Shown in pieces: positions 17,160 to 26,871 of a stretch of 64,000 nt of DNA. This DNA comes from Pedobacter sp. MR2016-24. Lineage in GTDB: Bacteria; Bacteroidota; Bacteroidia; Sphingobacteriales; Sphingobacteriaceae. Below the pieces are notes generated by a model. That model searched no databases. It had not been told where the DNA came from and saw nothing but the letters and a program-made list of their open reading frames with translations. The translations under genes and the position numbers were made by a program. How positions within the stretch are numbered: the first letter of the stretch is position 1; the number at the start of each line of letters is the position of its first letter. The stretch covers positions 124,001-188,000 of the forward strand of contig NZ_JAPIVO010000002.1 in the NCBI RefSeq assembly GCF_026239655.1, written 5' to 3'.

Positions 17160-19448
17160 ATGAAGACAATATTTAATATAGCGAAGACTGAGCTCCAGGT
17201 CATGTTTTATTCTCCTGTAGCCTGGCTAATCCTGATCATCTTTACTTTCCAGACGGGAATGACTTTTTCGGATTCTTTTGAAGGGCTGATCAGGCTCGGC
17301 GTCATGAAGATTCCACTTAATAGTGCAACTATCAATACATATGCAGGCTGGGGTGGCATTTTCACCAAGGTGCAGGCATATTTATATCTTTATATCCCGC
17401 TGCTTACGATGAGTATCATGAGTCGTGAGTTAGGCAGTGGCTCCATCAAATTATTATATTCTTCGCCCATTACCAATGCGCAGATTATACTTGGTAAGTA
17501 TTTATCATTGATGATTTTCGGGCTGGCATTAATGGGGGTACTGGCCGTTTTTGCTGTTTTTGGTATCATTACGATTGATCATGTGGATATACCTTTCCTG
17601 CTGACTGCAATGCTCGGACTTTATTTGCTGACTTGCGCGTATGCAGCAATCGGTTTGTTTATGTCTTCTTTAACATCTTACAATGTAGTCGCAGCACTGG
17701 GTACGGTAACGATTTTAGCATTGATGGGATATGTGAAAAATGTAGGTCAGGATATCGAATTTGTACGTGATATTACCTACTGGTTAGCCATCACGGGGCG
17801 TAGCGGTACATTCGTTGCCGGGATCATCAACAGTGAAAATCTCTTGTATTTCTTTGTTGTCATTGCACTCTTTCTTGGGTTTACTATTATCAAACTGCAG
17901 GCAGGAAGACAAAAAAGTAAATGGACAATTACGTTCAGCAAATATGCGATCGTATTTTCGGTAGCGATGTTATTAGGCTATTTCAGCTCAAAGCCTTACA
18001 TGAAAATTTATTATGATGCGACGAGAACCAAAGAAAACACCCTGACAAAAAGTAGCCTGGAGGTGATGGATAAGCTGAAAGGCGGATTGTCTATCCACAC
18101 TTACAGCAACATGCTGGATGCTTCTGCTTATACTGCTGTACCTTCAGCATATAAGGATGATGTGAGTCGTTTTGAAAAGTATATCAGGTTTAAACCAGAT
18201 ATCAAGATGGACTACACGTATTATTACCACAAGGCTGATAACCCTGTCCTGGAAAGGATGTATGCTAAGCTAAGTGATGTGCAACGAATTGATACCTTGA
18301 AAAAGCTGAATAAATGGAATTTCGATATTGTTCCTTATACAGAGATCAGCAGCAAAGTAAATCTTGAACCAGAGAATTATCGATTTGTGCGTGTGCTGGA
18401 ACTTGATAATGGTCGTAAAACATTCCTTCGCTACTTTGATGATCAGCAGCGTTTGCCTTCTGAAGCAGAAATTACTGCAGCGATCAAACGTATGGTGATG
18501 AAACTGCCGGTAGTGGGTTTTGTAAAAGGACATGGTGAGCGCGCCAGTTCGGGAGAACAGGATCGTGGCTACAATATGGTGGCAAGTGAAAAAACATTCC
18601 GTTATGCATTGATCAATCAGGGTTTTGATTTCACTGATTTAACGCTGGACAAACAGGTGCCTGATTCAATCCGAATTATGGTCATTGCCGAGCCTAAACA
18701 GGTTTTAACGGCTGCAGAACAGAAAAATCTTGACCAGTATATCGCTCGGGGGGGTAATATGGTGATTGCAGGGGAACCGGGCAGACAGGCCGAGATGAAT
18801 GCAATTACGGGACAATTGGGTGTACATTTTCTTCCGGGAAGACTGGTAAAACCGGGTACTTTACAGTCGGACTTAATGGTGATGAAAGCCGGCCAGGCAG
18901 CGGCTGATTTCTCTTTTTATCTGCAAATGATGAAGAAAATGGAGATGGTGCTGACTATGCCGGCAACGGCTCCAATGGCCTATACCAAAGACAAGGGATT
19001 CGAGGTGAAAACTGTTTTTTACACCGATTCTATTGGTAGCTGGAACGAAGTGGAGACGACCAATTTTGTGGATGACAGCGTAAAATTAAATCCTGCTGCA
19101 GGAGAAGTGGAGAAGTCATACCCAACAGTTTTAGCGCTTTCACGTAAGGTGAAAGGTAAAGAGCAGAAAATTATTGTTACAGGTGATGCCGACTGGATGA
19201 GTAATGCTGAACTGGGCATGAATCGTAATGGGGTACAGGCCTCTAATTTCTCCCTGGTTGCTGGTACGTTTTTCTGGCTTTCTGATGGAGAGGTGCCAAT
19301 TGATATGCGCCGTGATCCTGCGCCAGATACATCAATCAGTATTGGTGAAAAAGGCTGGGTTTTCTTCGGGATCTTCTTCAAATGGGGAATGCCTGCATTG
19401 CTGATTGCAATTAGTCTGATTATCTGGATCCGCAGAAGAGGAAGGTAA
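17160..19448 (+). CDS. fused GldF/GldG-like ABC-2 permease and auxiliary protein (762 aa)
   Basis: Residues 1-245 form an ABC-2 permease with about six membrane segments (for example FYSPVAWLILIIFTF, SRELGSGSIKLLYSSPIT and LFGLALMGVLAVFAVFGI-like stretches). A further segment at 260-275 leads to a large extracytoplasmic part resembling GldG/ABC_transp_aux, with VVGFVKGHGERASS and MVIAGEPGRQ, and a final membrane helix (GMPALLIAISLIIWIRRR). GldF and GldG are separate proteins in Flavobacterium johnsoniae, so this is a single-chain version. It pairs with the ATPase at 16202. A seven-G run occurs around 18748. Confidence 0.87.
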   Translation: MKTIFNIAKTELQVMFYSPVAWLILIIFTFQTGMTFSDSFEGLIRLGVMKIPLNSATINTYAGWGGIFTKVQAYLYLYIPLLTMSIMSRELGSGSIKLLYSSPITNAQIILGKYLSLMIFGLALMGVLAVFAVFGIITIDHVDIPFLLTAMLGLYLLTCAYAAIGLFMSSLTSYNVVAALGTVTILALMGYVKNVGQDIEFVRDITYWLAITGRSGTFVAGIINSENLLYFFVVIALFLGFTIIKLQAGRQKSKWTITFSKYAIVFSVAMLLGYFSSKPYMKIYYDATRTKENTLTKSSLEVMDKLKGGLSIHTYSNMLDASAYTAVPSAYKDDVSRFEKYIRFKPDIKMDYTYYYHKADNPVLERMYAKLSDVQRIDTLKKLNKWNFDIVPYTEISSKVNLEPENYRFVRVLELDNGRKTFLRYFDDQQRLPSEAEITAAIKRMVMKLPVVGFVKGHGERASSGEQDRGYNMVASEKTFRYALINQGFDFTDLTLDKQVPDSIRIMVIAEPKQVLTAAEQKNLDQYIARGGNMVIAGEPGRQAEMNAITGQLGVHFLPGRLVKPGTLQSDLMVMKAGQAAADFSFYLQMMKKMEMVLTMPATAPMAYTKDKGFEVKTVFYTDSIGSWNEVETTNFVDDSVKLNPAAGEVEKSYPTVLALSRKVKGKEQKIIVTGDADWMSNAELGMNRNGVQASNFSLVAGTFFWLSDGEVPIDMRRDPAPDTSISIGEKGWVFFGIFFKWGMPALLIAISLIIWIRRRGR

Positions 19449-19512
19449 AATCTAAGATCAGCATTAACAAATAGAATGATTTAGAAGCGCAAAATAAACA
19501 GAAGAATAACAT

Positions 19513-20847
19513 ATGAGTTTCTCCGTTGACAAACAAACATTAGACGATCTCAATATTTTTACGAAGAAAGGTCGGGATTCTGTTTTTGGTCTTTTTAACC
19601 GCACCCGCACCCGTGGTGGTGCAGAAATTCTGGAGCAGATGTTCCGGTATCCTTTGTCGGATGCCGGATCAATCAACCAGCGCAGTCAGCTGATCCATTT
19701 TTTTCAATCGGGCAAAGCTTTATTTCCCTTCAAAGAGGAATGGTTCGATCTGATTGAGCAGTATCTGAGTAATGCTGATGAACGGAGTAAGCTTTCCCAT
19801 GATGAAAATAAGCTCGGCAGAACATTCAATAACCTGATCGGTGCAGATACAGAATACAGGCAAATTGCTAAAGCGCTTGCCGCGATATTCGATTTTATAA
19901 ATGCTTTTCATCAGTTCCTTGATCAAATGAAAAGTAACAAGAATGCAATGCCTTATCACGAGGAATTAGTTGCGATTAAAAGTATTCTTGACGATCAGGA
20001 AATCCAGAAACTAACAAGAGCGGGAGCAACAGAGAAGCAGACCTATGAAAAAACGGCCGAATATGATCAGGTGCTGCGTTTCAAAAAGAAAGATCTGCTG
20101 CTGAAGATGCTCTCTCATGCCTATCAGCTGGATGTATATATCGCTGTAGCTACTGTAGCTGCAAAAGAGAATTTTGTTTTTGCCAAGGCTTTGCCGGCGG
20201 ATTTGCTGGATATGACATTGGAAGGGGTGTACCATCCGCTGCTGGAGAATGCTGTTGGAAATAACCTTCAGGTTACACCGCGTAGTAATGTGATCTTCCT
20301 GACGGGTGCAAACATGGCGGGGAAGTCGACCTTTATGAAATCAATGGGTATCGTTGTATTTCTTGCGCACATGGGTTTCCCGGTACCTGCTACAAAAATG
20401 GAGTTTTCCGTAATGGATGGTTTGTATAGTACCATCAATCTGCCAGATAATCTGAGTATGGGCTACAGTCACTTTTATGCAGAAGTGTTAAGGGTAAAAA
20501 AGGTGGCCGAGCAGCTTTCGCTGTCAAAAAAGATATTTGTCATTTTTGATGAACTGTTCAGGGGTACAAATGTGAAGGATGCATATGAAGCTACTGTGGC
20601 ACTAACGGCAGCTTTCGCTCGTAAAAAGAACTGCATTTTTGTGATATCTACACATATTATTGAAGCTGGGGAAGAATTAAAAGAGCGCTGTGATAACATC
20701 CATTTCACTTATCTGCCCACTTTAATGGAAGGTGCAAAGCCTGTATATACTTACCGTCTGGCGGAAGGTATTACGTCCGACCGTCACGGGATGATCATCA
20801 TCAATAACGAAGGGATCATAGATATCTTGAAAATAAATAACAAATAG
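19513..20847 (+). CDS. MutS-like ATPase lacking mismatch-recognition domain (444 aa), first of two
   Basis: Only the lever/core helical part (residues 1-240) and the MutS domain V ATPase are present. Walker A is TGANMAGKSTFMKS (about 263-276), followed by the MutS-typical YSHFYAEVLR segment, Walker B FVIFDELFRGTN and the THI switch (FVISTHIIEAGEEL). Full MutS is about 850 aa and begins with a mismatch-binding domain carrying a Phe-x-Glu motif; that part is absent, as is the MutS2 Smr nuclease domain. Its role is unknown; mismatch repair should not be assumed. It is followed after two bases by a close paralogue, and lies 64 bases after the ABC permease in the same orientation. Confidence 0.88.
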   Translation: MSFSVDKQTLDDLNIFTKKGRDSVFGLFNRTRTRGGAEILEQMFRYPLSDAGSINQRSQLIHFFQSGKALFPFKEEWFDLIEQYLSNADERSKLSHDENKLGRTFNNLIGADTEYRQIAKALAAIFDFINAFHQFLDQMKSNKNAMPYHEELVAIKSILDDQEIQKLTRAGATEKQTYEKTAEYDQVLRFKKKDLLLKMLSHAYQLDVYIAVATVAAKENFVFAKALPADLLDMTLEGVYHPLLENAVGNNLQVTPRSNVIFLTGANMAGKSTFMKSMGIVVFLAHMGFPVPATKMEFSVMDGLYSTINLPDNLSMGYSHFYAEVLRVKKVAEQLSLSKKIFVIFDELFRGTNVKDAYEATVALTAAFARKKNCIFVISTHIIEAGEELKERCDNIHFTYLPTLMEGAKPVYTYRLAEGITSDRHGMIIINNEGIIDILKINNK

Positions 20848-20849
20848 CC

Positions 20850-22175
20850 ATGTCATTCGTAACCGACAAACAAACACTGGATGATTTAAATATCCTGGGT
20901 AAATACAAGAGTAATTCTGTATTGAATCTGTTTAATCATACCAAAACAGCAGGGGGCGAGCGCTTGTTAGAAGCTATGTTTCAGCACCCGCTAACTTCTG
21001 TTGAAGAGATTAACGGGAGAAGTAGCATCTTAAAGTATTTTGAAAGAAAGGCTCTTATTTTTCCATTTGAGCAGGATGCACTGATTGCTGCCGGGAATTA
21101 TCTAAGTGGTCCCGGCGCGGCAAATTTTCTGGTAGCCACAGGCCAGGCAGCACGTAGAAAAACATTGTACCTGCTGGGCCTGAAAGTGGAACAGGATCTG
21201 ATTGCTGCCGGACTGCGTGAAACAATAAAAATGCTATCTGCCATTAAAAGGTTCGTAGCTGATTTATTAAGACAAGATGCTGATAGCCCATTTGCTGTTG
21301 CACTAAAAAAAGCAGATCAGTTATTCAAAAGTGAAAGACTAAGTTGGATCGAAACTGTAAGTATAGCTGCTGAATTATCATTTTTTGAGACAGTAAAGTA
21401 TGACTATCAATTGCGTTCTGTATTAAGAGCAGAGATGGAGGGAATTATGGAGCTGGTGTATCAGGTGGACGTATATATTGCAGTTTCAGGCGTAGCAAAA
21501 GCAAAAGGCTTTATTTATGCAGAAGCCTTGCCAGCAGATCAGCATAAGATTTATCTGGAGGAAGGATTTCATCCCTGTCTGGATAAAGCAGTGCCCAATA
21601 CTTTGTCGCTCAATTCAGAGATGAACATGATCTTTTTAACCGGTGCAAATATGGCCGGGAAATCAACCTATATGAAAGCTTTCGGAATCAGCATGTATCT
21701 GGCACATATGGGATTTCCGGTACCAGCTAAATCTATGTTGTTTTCGGTAAAGGATGGGATCTACACTTCCATCAATGTACCGGATGATCTGAATATGGGT
21801 TACAGTCACTTTTACGCAGAAGTACTGCGGGTAAAGAAGATTGCGCAGGAAGTAAGCAGCCCTAAAAATCTGGTGGTCATATTTGATGAACTCTTTAAAG
21901 GAACAAATGTAAAAGATGCCTACGATGCTACTTTAGCTGTTTCTGAGGTTTTTGCGAAGCATCGCAACTGCTTTTATATCATCTCCACCCATATCGTGGA
22001 AGTCGGCGAAGCGCTCGGACAGCGCACCAATAACCTTCGCTTTATTTATATGCCTACAGAAATGCAAGGCAAAATACCGCATTACCCATACCGTGCAAAA
22101 GAAGGCATCAGTAGCGACAGGCACGGCATGATGATCATTGAAAATGAAAGAATCCTTGAAATTATAGGGAATTAA
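20850..22175 (+). CDS. MutS-like ATPase lacking mismatch-recognition domain (441 aa), second of two
   Basis: This paralogue of the preceding gene shares its opening (TDKQTLDDLNI), the TGANMAGKSTYMKAFGI Walker A, the YSHFYAEVLRVKK stretch, the FDELFKGTNVKDAYDATLA Walker B region and a SSDRHGMMIIENE ending. The helical middle is much more diverged, so the two arose by an old tandem duplication and may form a heterodimer, as MutS proteins act as dimers. Start ATG follows the previous stop by two bases, indicating translational coupling. The metalloprotease gene begins 31 bases later. Confidence 0.88.
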   Translation: MSFVTDKQTLDDLNILGKYKSNSVLNLFNHTKTAGGERLLEAMFQHPLTSVEEINGRSSILKYFERKALIFPFEQDALIAAGNYLSGPGAANFLVATGQAARRKTLYLLGLKVEQDLIAAGLRETIKMLSAIKRFVADLLRQDADSPFAVALKKADQLFKSERLSWIETVSIAAELSFFETVKYDYQLRSVLRAEMEGIMELVYQVDVYIAVSGVAKAKGFIYAEALPADQHKIYLEEGFHPCLDKAVPNTLSLNSEMNMIFLTGANMAGKSTYMKAFGISMYLAHMGFPVPAKSMLFSVKDGIYTSINVPDDLNMGYSHFYAEVLRVKKIAQEVSSPKNLVVIFDELFKGTNVKDAYDATLAVSEVFAKHRNCFYIISTHIVEVGEALGQRTNNLRFIYMPTEMQGKIPHYPYRAKEGISSDRHGMMIIENERILEIIGN

Positions 22176-22206
22176 AAAGACACATTTAAAACCAAGATAA
22201 ATACAA

Positions 22207-24741
22207 ATGCTTACACACAAATCACTATTCATGTATAGTGCACTGAGCCTCACCACATTCGTTACTGGTTGTGCGCTGTTCCATAAAAAACCTGTGCCTG
22301 TTGCTAAAATAACACCGGCAGACAAGGCGAAGAAAACGGCAGACAGTTTAAAAAAAGCAACCTCGCTAAAGCCCTACGCGGAAATTATTACTAAGGGAAC
22401 TAAAAGTCAGACTGGCTTTTTTACTGTTCACCAGAAGGATGCCAGGTATTTCTTTGAGATCCCGAATGCTATTCTAGGCAGAGATATCCTGATTGTTAAC
22501 CGAATCTCTAAAGCGGCTTCCGATATGCGTAATGGCTCCGGCGGATACGCGGGTGATCAGATCGGTGAAACGGTATACCGTTTTGAAAAAGGCCCGGATA
22601 ACAAACTTTTTTTAAGAAGGATTTCTTTTTCTGAGTATACCAATGATAGCACTAAAACGATGTTCGCAAGTCTGCAGAAGAATAATATCAGTGCCATTGC
22701 TGCTGCATTTCCTGTCTTGACGATGCCCAAGGACTCGTCGGCTTTTGTTGTAGACGCAACTGAGTTTTTAAACAGCGACAATGATATCCTTTACTTCCAG
22801 AAGAAAGCATTCAAGGATAAAGCGGGTATGGCCGGTCAGATCAACGATAGAAGTTATATCGATTATGTGCATACTTATCCAAAAAACATAGAGATTGGTG
22901 CCGTTAAAACTTATAGCGCAGGTCTTAATCCGACAGGATCAAGTTATACCGTTGGGCTGAACTCTTCTATGGTATTGCTGGATGAAAAACCGATGCGTCC
23001 TAGACTGGCGGATGAAAGGGTAGGTTATTTTTCTACCTCATTCAAAGATTTTGATGCAGATCCACAAGGTGTACAAACCACTACCTATGCTAAACGCTGG
23101 AAGCTGGAGCCTAAACCCGAAGATGCAGAGAAATACAAAAACGGTGAGCTGGTGGAACCTGCTAAACAAATTGTGTTTTACATTGACCCGGTAACGCCGA
23201 AACAATGGGTGCCTTATTTAATAGCTGGTGTGAACGACTGGCAAAAGGCTTTTGAAGAAGCAGGTTTTAAGAATGCCATTATCGCTAAGGAAGCACCAAC
23301 TAAAGCACAGGACAGTACCTGGAGCATCGATGATGCGAGTCACTCTGCCATCATTTACAGACCATCTTCTATTGCGAATGCAATGGGACCGAATGTGGCA
23401 GATCCACGAAGTGGGGAGATTATTGAGAGTCATATTTTCTGGTACCACAATGTGATGTCTTTATTGCAGAAATGGTATATGATGCAGGCGGCTGCGGTAG
23501 ATCCGAGAGCCAGAAAAGCAGAATTTGATACTGAACTGATGGGTAACCTGATTCGTTTCGTATCTTCCCATGAAGTAGGGCATACTTTAGGTTTACTGCA
23601 CAATTTTGGATCGAGCTCAACTGTGCCGGTAGAAAAATTAAGAGATAAGGCCTGGGTAGAGGCACATGGACATACGCCATCAATTATGGATTATGCAAGG
23701 TTCAATTATGTGGCGCAGCCGGAAGATCATGTGGGCGACAAAGGAATGTTCCCAAGAATTGGTGATTACGATAAATGGGCCGTTAAATGGGCATATACCT
23801 GGCATCCTGAATTTGCAACTGCCGAAGAAGAGCATAAAGCACTGGTAAAAGTAGTAACTGATTCATTGAAGCGTAACCACCGTTTATGGTTTGGTAATGA
23901 AGCTGAACCTTATGATCCAAGGGCACAGAATGAAGATCTGGGCGATAACTCCATGACTGCAAGTGCTTATGGAATCAAAAACCTGAAACGGATTTTGCCA
24001 CAGCTTGAAAAATGGGTGAGTGTTCCCGGTGAAGATCAGGCGAAATTGTTCAAGGCTTATGAAGGTGTTTGGGATCAGTATACCTTATATCTTGGTCATG
24101 TAACTAAAAACATTGCTGGTTCTTACCATACGGTGCGGGTAAATGGAGAAGCCGGATTAACTTCGGAAACTACTCCCTACGCAAAACAGAAAAGTGCAGT
24201 GCAGTTCCTGAATGATTATTTATTCACCACACCACTATGGCTGAATAATGCCAGCATCACCAATAAGTTGAATGTGAATTTCGGATTTGAATTAAACAGC
24301 CTTCAGCAGACTAGTATTGATGCTGTGATTACCAGAAACCGCCTCAGCAGAATGTTAACAGATGAGCAGGAGGGTAAAGGAAAGAAATATACGATTACTG
24401 AATTGTTCGGTGATCTGGATAAAGGCATCTTTAAGGAAGAAATGACAGGTAAGAATGTAGATTTTTACCGCAGGAATATGCAGAAATTATATGTGTACAG
24501 ATTGCTGGTACAAGGCTTCTATAACATGGATATGTCGCAGATCAATGCAAACAATACTTTCCGTTTTACGGTAACCGATATCAATGCGCTCATCAGAAAC
24601 GAATTGAGAACACAGCAGCAGCTGTTTAAAAAAGCGTTACAAAATGCTGGATTGAACAAAGTGACCAAACTGCATTTGCAGGAAATGATCACAATGATTG
24701 ACAATAAATTCACCGCCGAAAAAAACGGTATGAATAAATAA
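22207..24741 (+). CDS. metzincin-type zinc-dependent metalloprotease lipoprotein (DUF5117/DUF5118 group), 844 aa
   Basis: The N-terminus has a lipoprotein signal (LTTFVTGC). The zinc site is HEVGHTLGLLH starting at His455, an extended HExxHxxGxxH metzincin motif with Glu456 as catalytic base, followed about 40 residues later by a Met-turn-like SIMDYARFNYVAQPED. Upstream blocks include FFEIPNAILGRDIL, VDPRARK and the conserved DPRSGEII. The family is large, secreted and common beside SusC/SusD genes in Bacteroidota; physiological substrates are not established. It closes the first signalling/uptake locus and has a paralogue at 31930. Two hairpins follow its stop. Confidence 0.9.
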   Translation: MLTHKSLFMYSALSLTTFVTGCALFHKKPVPVAKITPADKAKKTADSLKKATSLKPYAEIITKGTKSQTGFFTVHQKDARYFFEIPNAILGRDILIVNRISKAASDMRNGSGGYAGDQIGETVYRFEKGPDNKLFLRRISFSEYTNDSTKTMFASLQKNNISAIAAAFPVLTMPKDSSAFVVDATEFLNSDNDILYFQKKAFKDKAGMAGQINDRSYIDYVHTYPKNIEIGAVKTYSAGLNPTGSSYTVGLNSSMVLLDEKPMRPRLADERVGYFSTSFKDFDADPQGVQTTTYAKRWKLEPKPEDAEKYKNGELVEPAKQIVFYIDPVTPKQWVPYLIAGVNDWQKAFEEAGFKNAIIAKEAPTKAQDSTWSIDDASHSAIIYRPSSIANAMGPNVADPRSGEIIESHIFWYHNVMSLLQKWYMMQAAAVDPRARKAEFDTELMGNLIRFVSSHEVGHTLGLLHNFGSSSTVPVEKLRDKAWVEAHGHTPSIMDYARFNYVAQPEDHVGDKGMFPRIGDYDKWAVKWAYTWHPEFATAEEEHKALVKVVTDSLKRNHRLWFGNEAEPYDPRAQNEDLGDNSMTASAYGIKNLKRILPQLEKWVSVPGEDQAKLFKAYEGVWDQYTLYLGHVTKNIAGSYHTVRVNGEAGLTSETTPYAKQKSAVQFLNDYLFTTPLWLNNASITNKLNVNFGFELNSLQQTSIDAVITRNRLSRMLTDEQEGKGKKYTITELFGDLDKGIFKEEMTGKNVDFYRRNMQKLYVYRLLVQGFYNMDMSQINANNTFRFTVTDINALIRNELRTQQQLFKKALQNAGLNKVTKLHLQEMITMIDNKFTAEKNGMNK

Positions 24742-24764
24742 TACGCCGTTCTGGCAGAAAATCT

Positions 24765-24837
24765 TAATTGGAGGTTATATGTTGTAACCTCCAATTAGTA
24801 ATGACCTTCAAAATCTTCCCTGATCTGGTCAGGGAAG
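24765..24837 (+). terminator. double hairpin after first protease operon
   Basis: The first hairpin has perfect 13-base arms (TAATTGGAGGTTA, 24765-24777, with its complement at 24785-24797). The second has nine-base arms (CTTCCCTGA at 24815 and TCAGGGAAG at 24829) followed by GTTATTTCCTTTT. They separate the first uptake locus from the second sigma factor gene. Confidence 0.7.
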
Positions 24838-24933
24838 GTTATTTCCTTTTAATCATTTAATGTTACGTTGTTGCTGCTCCGACTCCATTTGAGGCGTATT
24901 CCAATAATAATAATTATTATTGTGCTATCAACT

Positions 24934-25542
24934 ATGATGGATCCGATTGAATTAGAGCTTTATACTGACGCGGTGCTGCTGGATATGATTCGGGAGGACA
25001 ACCGTCATGCTTTCAATACGCTCTATAAAAGACATTGGTCCAGCCTGCTTGATGTTGCTTTCAAGAGATTGAAAGATGAAGATATTTCTGAAGAGCTGGT
25101 GCAGGAAGTTTTCCTTAATGTTTACCTTAAAAGGCATACACTGCGTATTACTACAACTGTGGCGGGTTATCTGCATAGCGTATTAAAGTATAAGGTGCTG
25201 GATGAGGTTCGTGCGAGATTAGTCAGAAATAATTACAAGGAAGAATGGTTGAACCGCCCTCCGGTACTGGCTGAAGATGCCCACACGCTGTTGGAAAATA
25301 AGGAACTCTCTGAATTAATTGTAAAGCTATCCGAACAGCTGGCTCCAAAATGCCGGGAAGTATTTTTACTAAAACACCAGCAGCAATTAACAAATAAAAT
25401 GATTGCTGAACGGTTACAGATTGCTGAAAAAACTGTAGAAGGGCACATAAGTTTGGCAAGAAAGACATTAAAATCACTTTTAAAAGATTATCGTGCCGAT
25501 TTCCTGACTGTTTTAGTATGTATGGAGCTCTTCAGGCATTAA
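24934..25542 (+). CDS. ECF RNA polymerase sigma factor
   Basis: Sigma-70 ECF protein starting the second signalling cassette. Region 2 is AFNTLYKRHWSSLLDVAFKRL and SEELVQEVFLNVYLKR; region 4 is LAPKCREVFLLKHQQQLTNKMIAERLQIAEKTVEGH, with a helix-turn-helix. The reading frame could begin at 24868, but this would add an unlikely Ile-rich leader encoded by an AATAATAAT run; the adjacent ATG codons at 24934 and 24937 (MMDPIELEL) give the standard start. The FecR gene follows after 124 bases. Confidence 0.9.
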   Translation: MMDPIELELYTDAVLLDMIREDNRHAFNTLYKRHWSSLLDVAFKRLKDEDISEELVQEVFLNVYLKRHTLRITTTVAGYLHSVLKYKVLDEVRARLVRNNYKEEWLNRPPVLAEDAHTLLENKELSELIVKLSEQLAPKCREVFLLKHQQQLTNKMIAERLQIAEKTVEGHISLARKTLKSLLKDYRADFLTVLVCMELFRH

Positions 25543-25666
25543 ATTCTTTCCTATTTTAACCATTATAAACTTTTTTCATTTTTTTTAGGAATAAACCAAG
25601 GGTTTTTTCTTTTATAAACGATATGATCTGTATAGCGGTTGTTATTTATGCTATCTACTTATATCT

Positions 25667-26809
25667 ATGATCAGTCAGGAACGTTTAAAATATCTAATTG
25701 AAGTTTGTAATTCACAACAGGCATCACCAGTAGAATTGGAGGAGCTGGATCATTGGTATGCTAGTTTTGAACAGGACCAGGATCTGACCAGTAGGTTAAA
25801 TGCGGATGAGAAAACAGCATTGGAGCAAAAGTTATTGGGTAAAATCAATTCCAGACTGGATGTGCCTGTTTACCAGTTAAAATGGAGATATTTTGCATTA
25901 GCCGCTGCGGTCCTGATTATAATCAGTGCTGGAATTGAATTTTACAGGTCTTACACGAGCAATAATGAGGCACCTGTTAATGCGAAGCATAAAAATGATA
26001 TAGCACCGGGTAAAAATAAGGCAATGCTGACTTTAGCTGATGGTTCTGTGATCGACCTGAACGAACAGGCTAACGGTATACTGGCCAGTCAGCAGCAGAC
26101 AAAAATTGTTAAAACAGCAGACGGCACTTTAAAATATGAAGGCGGTTCATCGGCAAACAATGAAAATGCGGGTGGCGGCCTGAATACAATTACTATCCCG
26201 AGAGGTGGCCAGTATCAGATTATCTTGCCGGATGGAAGTAAGGTTTGGTTAAACTCCTCATCTTCTCTTAAATATCCAGCTGTGTTTTTAGGAAATAAAA
26301 GAGAGGTTGAGCTTTCCGGTGAAGCTTACTTTGAAATTGCTCATGATAAAGCAAAACCTTTTATAGTCCGTTCTGCCGGCCAGTTCGTAAAAGTATTAGG
26401 TACGCATTTCAATATCAATAGTTATCCCGATAAGTCACCTGCCAAAACCACGTTATTGGAAGGTAGTATTGCGCTAAGTGAAAATGCCGCCGGCCCGGCA
26501 AGGAAAATGACTCCGGGTCAGCAAGCTGTATTAACCCCTTCGGGTTTTCAGATTGCAGCTGTAGATACAGAAGAAAGTATAGCCTGGAAAAATGGTTATT
26601 TCCTGTTTAAAAATACAGATTTGAAAACGCTGCTTGCCCAATTGGAGCGCTGGTATGATGTAGATATTATTTACGACGCCCATGCTGAAAAACGGTTCTA
26701 TGGTAAGATCAGTCGTGATGTCAAATTATCAAGCGTATTGAACATGCTGGAAGTGACCAGTAATATCAAATTTAGAATTGAAGGAAGGAGCGTAATTTTG
26801 AAAAATTGA
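25667..26809 (+). CDS. FecR-family anti-sigma factor (380 aa)
   Basis: Same layout as the FecR at 9784: a cytoplasmic N-terminal region of about 65 residues, one membrane segment (YFALAAAVLIIISAGIEF), a periplasmic FecR domain with PGKNKAMLTLADGS, TIPRGGQYQIILPDG, LNSSSSLKYP and VLGTHFNINSY, and a C-terminal DUF4974 region (LFKNTDLKTLLAQLERWYDV). It should control the sigma factor at 24934 in response to the STN-SusC at 26872. The TPRGG codons here contain no long G run. Confidence 0.93.
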   Translation: MISQERLKYLIEVCNSQQASPVELEELDHWYASFEQDQDLTSRLNADEKTALEQKLLGKINSRLDVPVYQLKWRYFALAAAVLIIISAGIEFYRSYTSNNEAPVNAKHKNDIAPGKNKAMLTLADGSVIDLNEQANGILASQQQTKIVKTADGTLKYEGGSSANNENAGGGLNTITIPRGGQYQIILPDGSKVWLNSSSSLKYPAVFLGNKREVELSGEAYFEIAHDKAKPFIVRSAGQFVKVLGTHFNINSYPDKSPAKTTLLEGSIALSENAAGPARKMTPGQQAVLTPSGFQIAAVDTEESIAWKNGYFLFKNTDLKTLLAQLERWYDVDIIYDAHAEKRFYGKISRDVKLSSVLNMLEVTSNIKFRIEGRSVILKN

Positions 26810-26871
26810 TACCTTCCTTTTACATCTTCCTACTCAACTAACCCGTAAATAAACTAAACACACCACATCAT

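Noticed and set aside
16232..17169. Long antisense frames (142 and 181 codons) opposite the ABC ATPase gene
   Set aside because: They are shadows of a strongly conserved ATPase reading frame, have no recognisable domain and no proper start context.
16202..19448. Firm assignment to the gliding motility machinery
   Set aside because: Only the transporter resembles Gld proteins; no other gliding or type IX secretion gene is near.
19513..22175. Genuine mismatch-repair MutS
   Set aside because: The proteins are half length and lack the mismatch-binding domain and its Phe-x-Glu motif.
21933..22325. 130-codon antisense frame across the end of the second MutS-like gene
   Set aside because: It overlaps conserved coding sequence and the start of the protease lipoprotein gene; no protein features.
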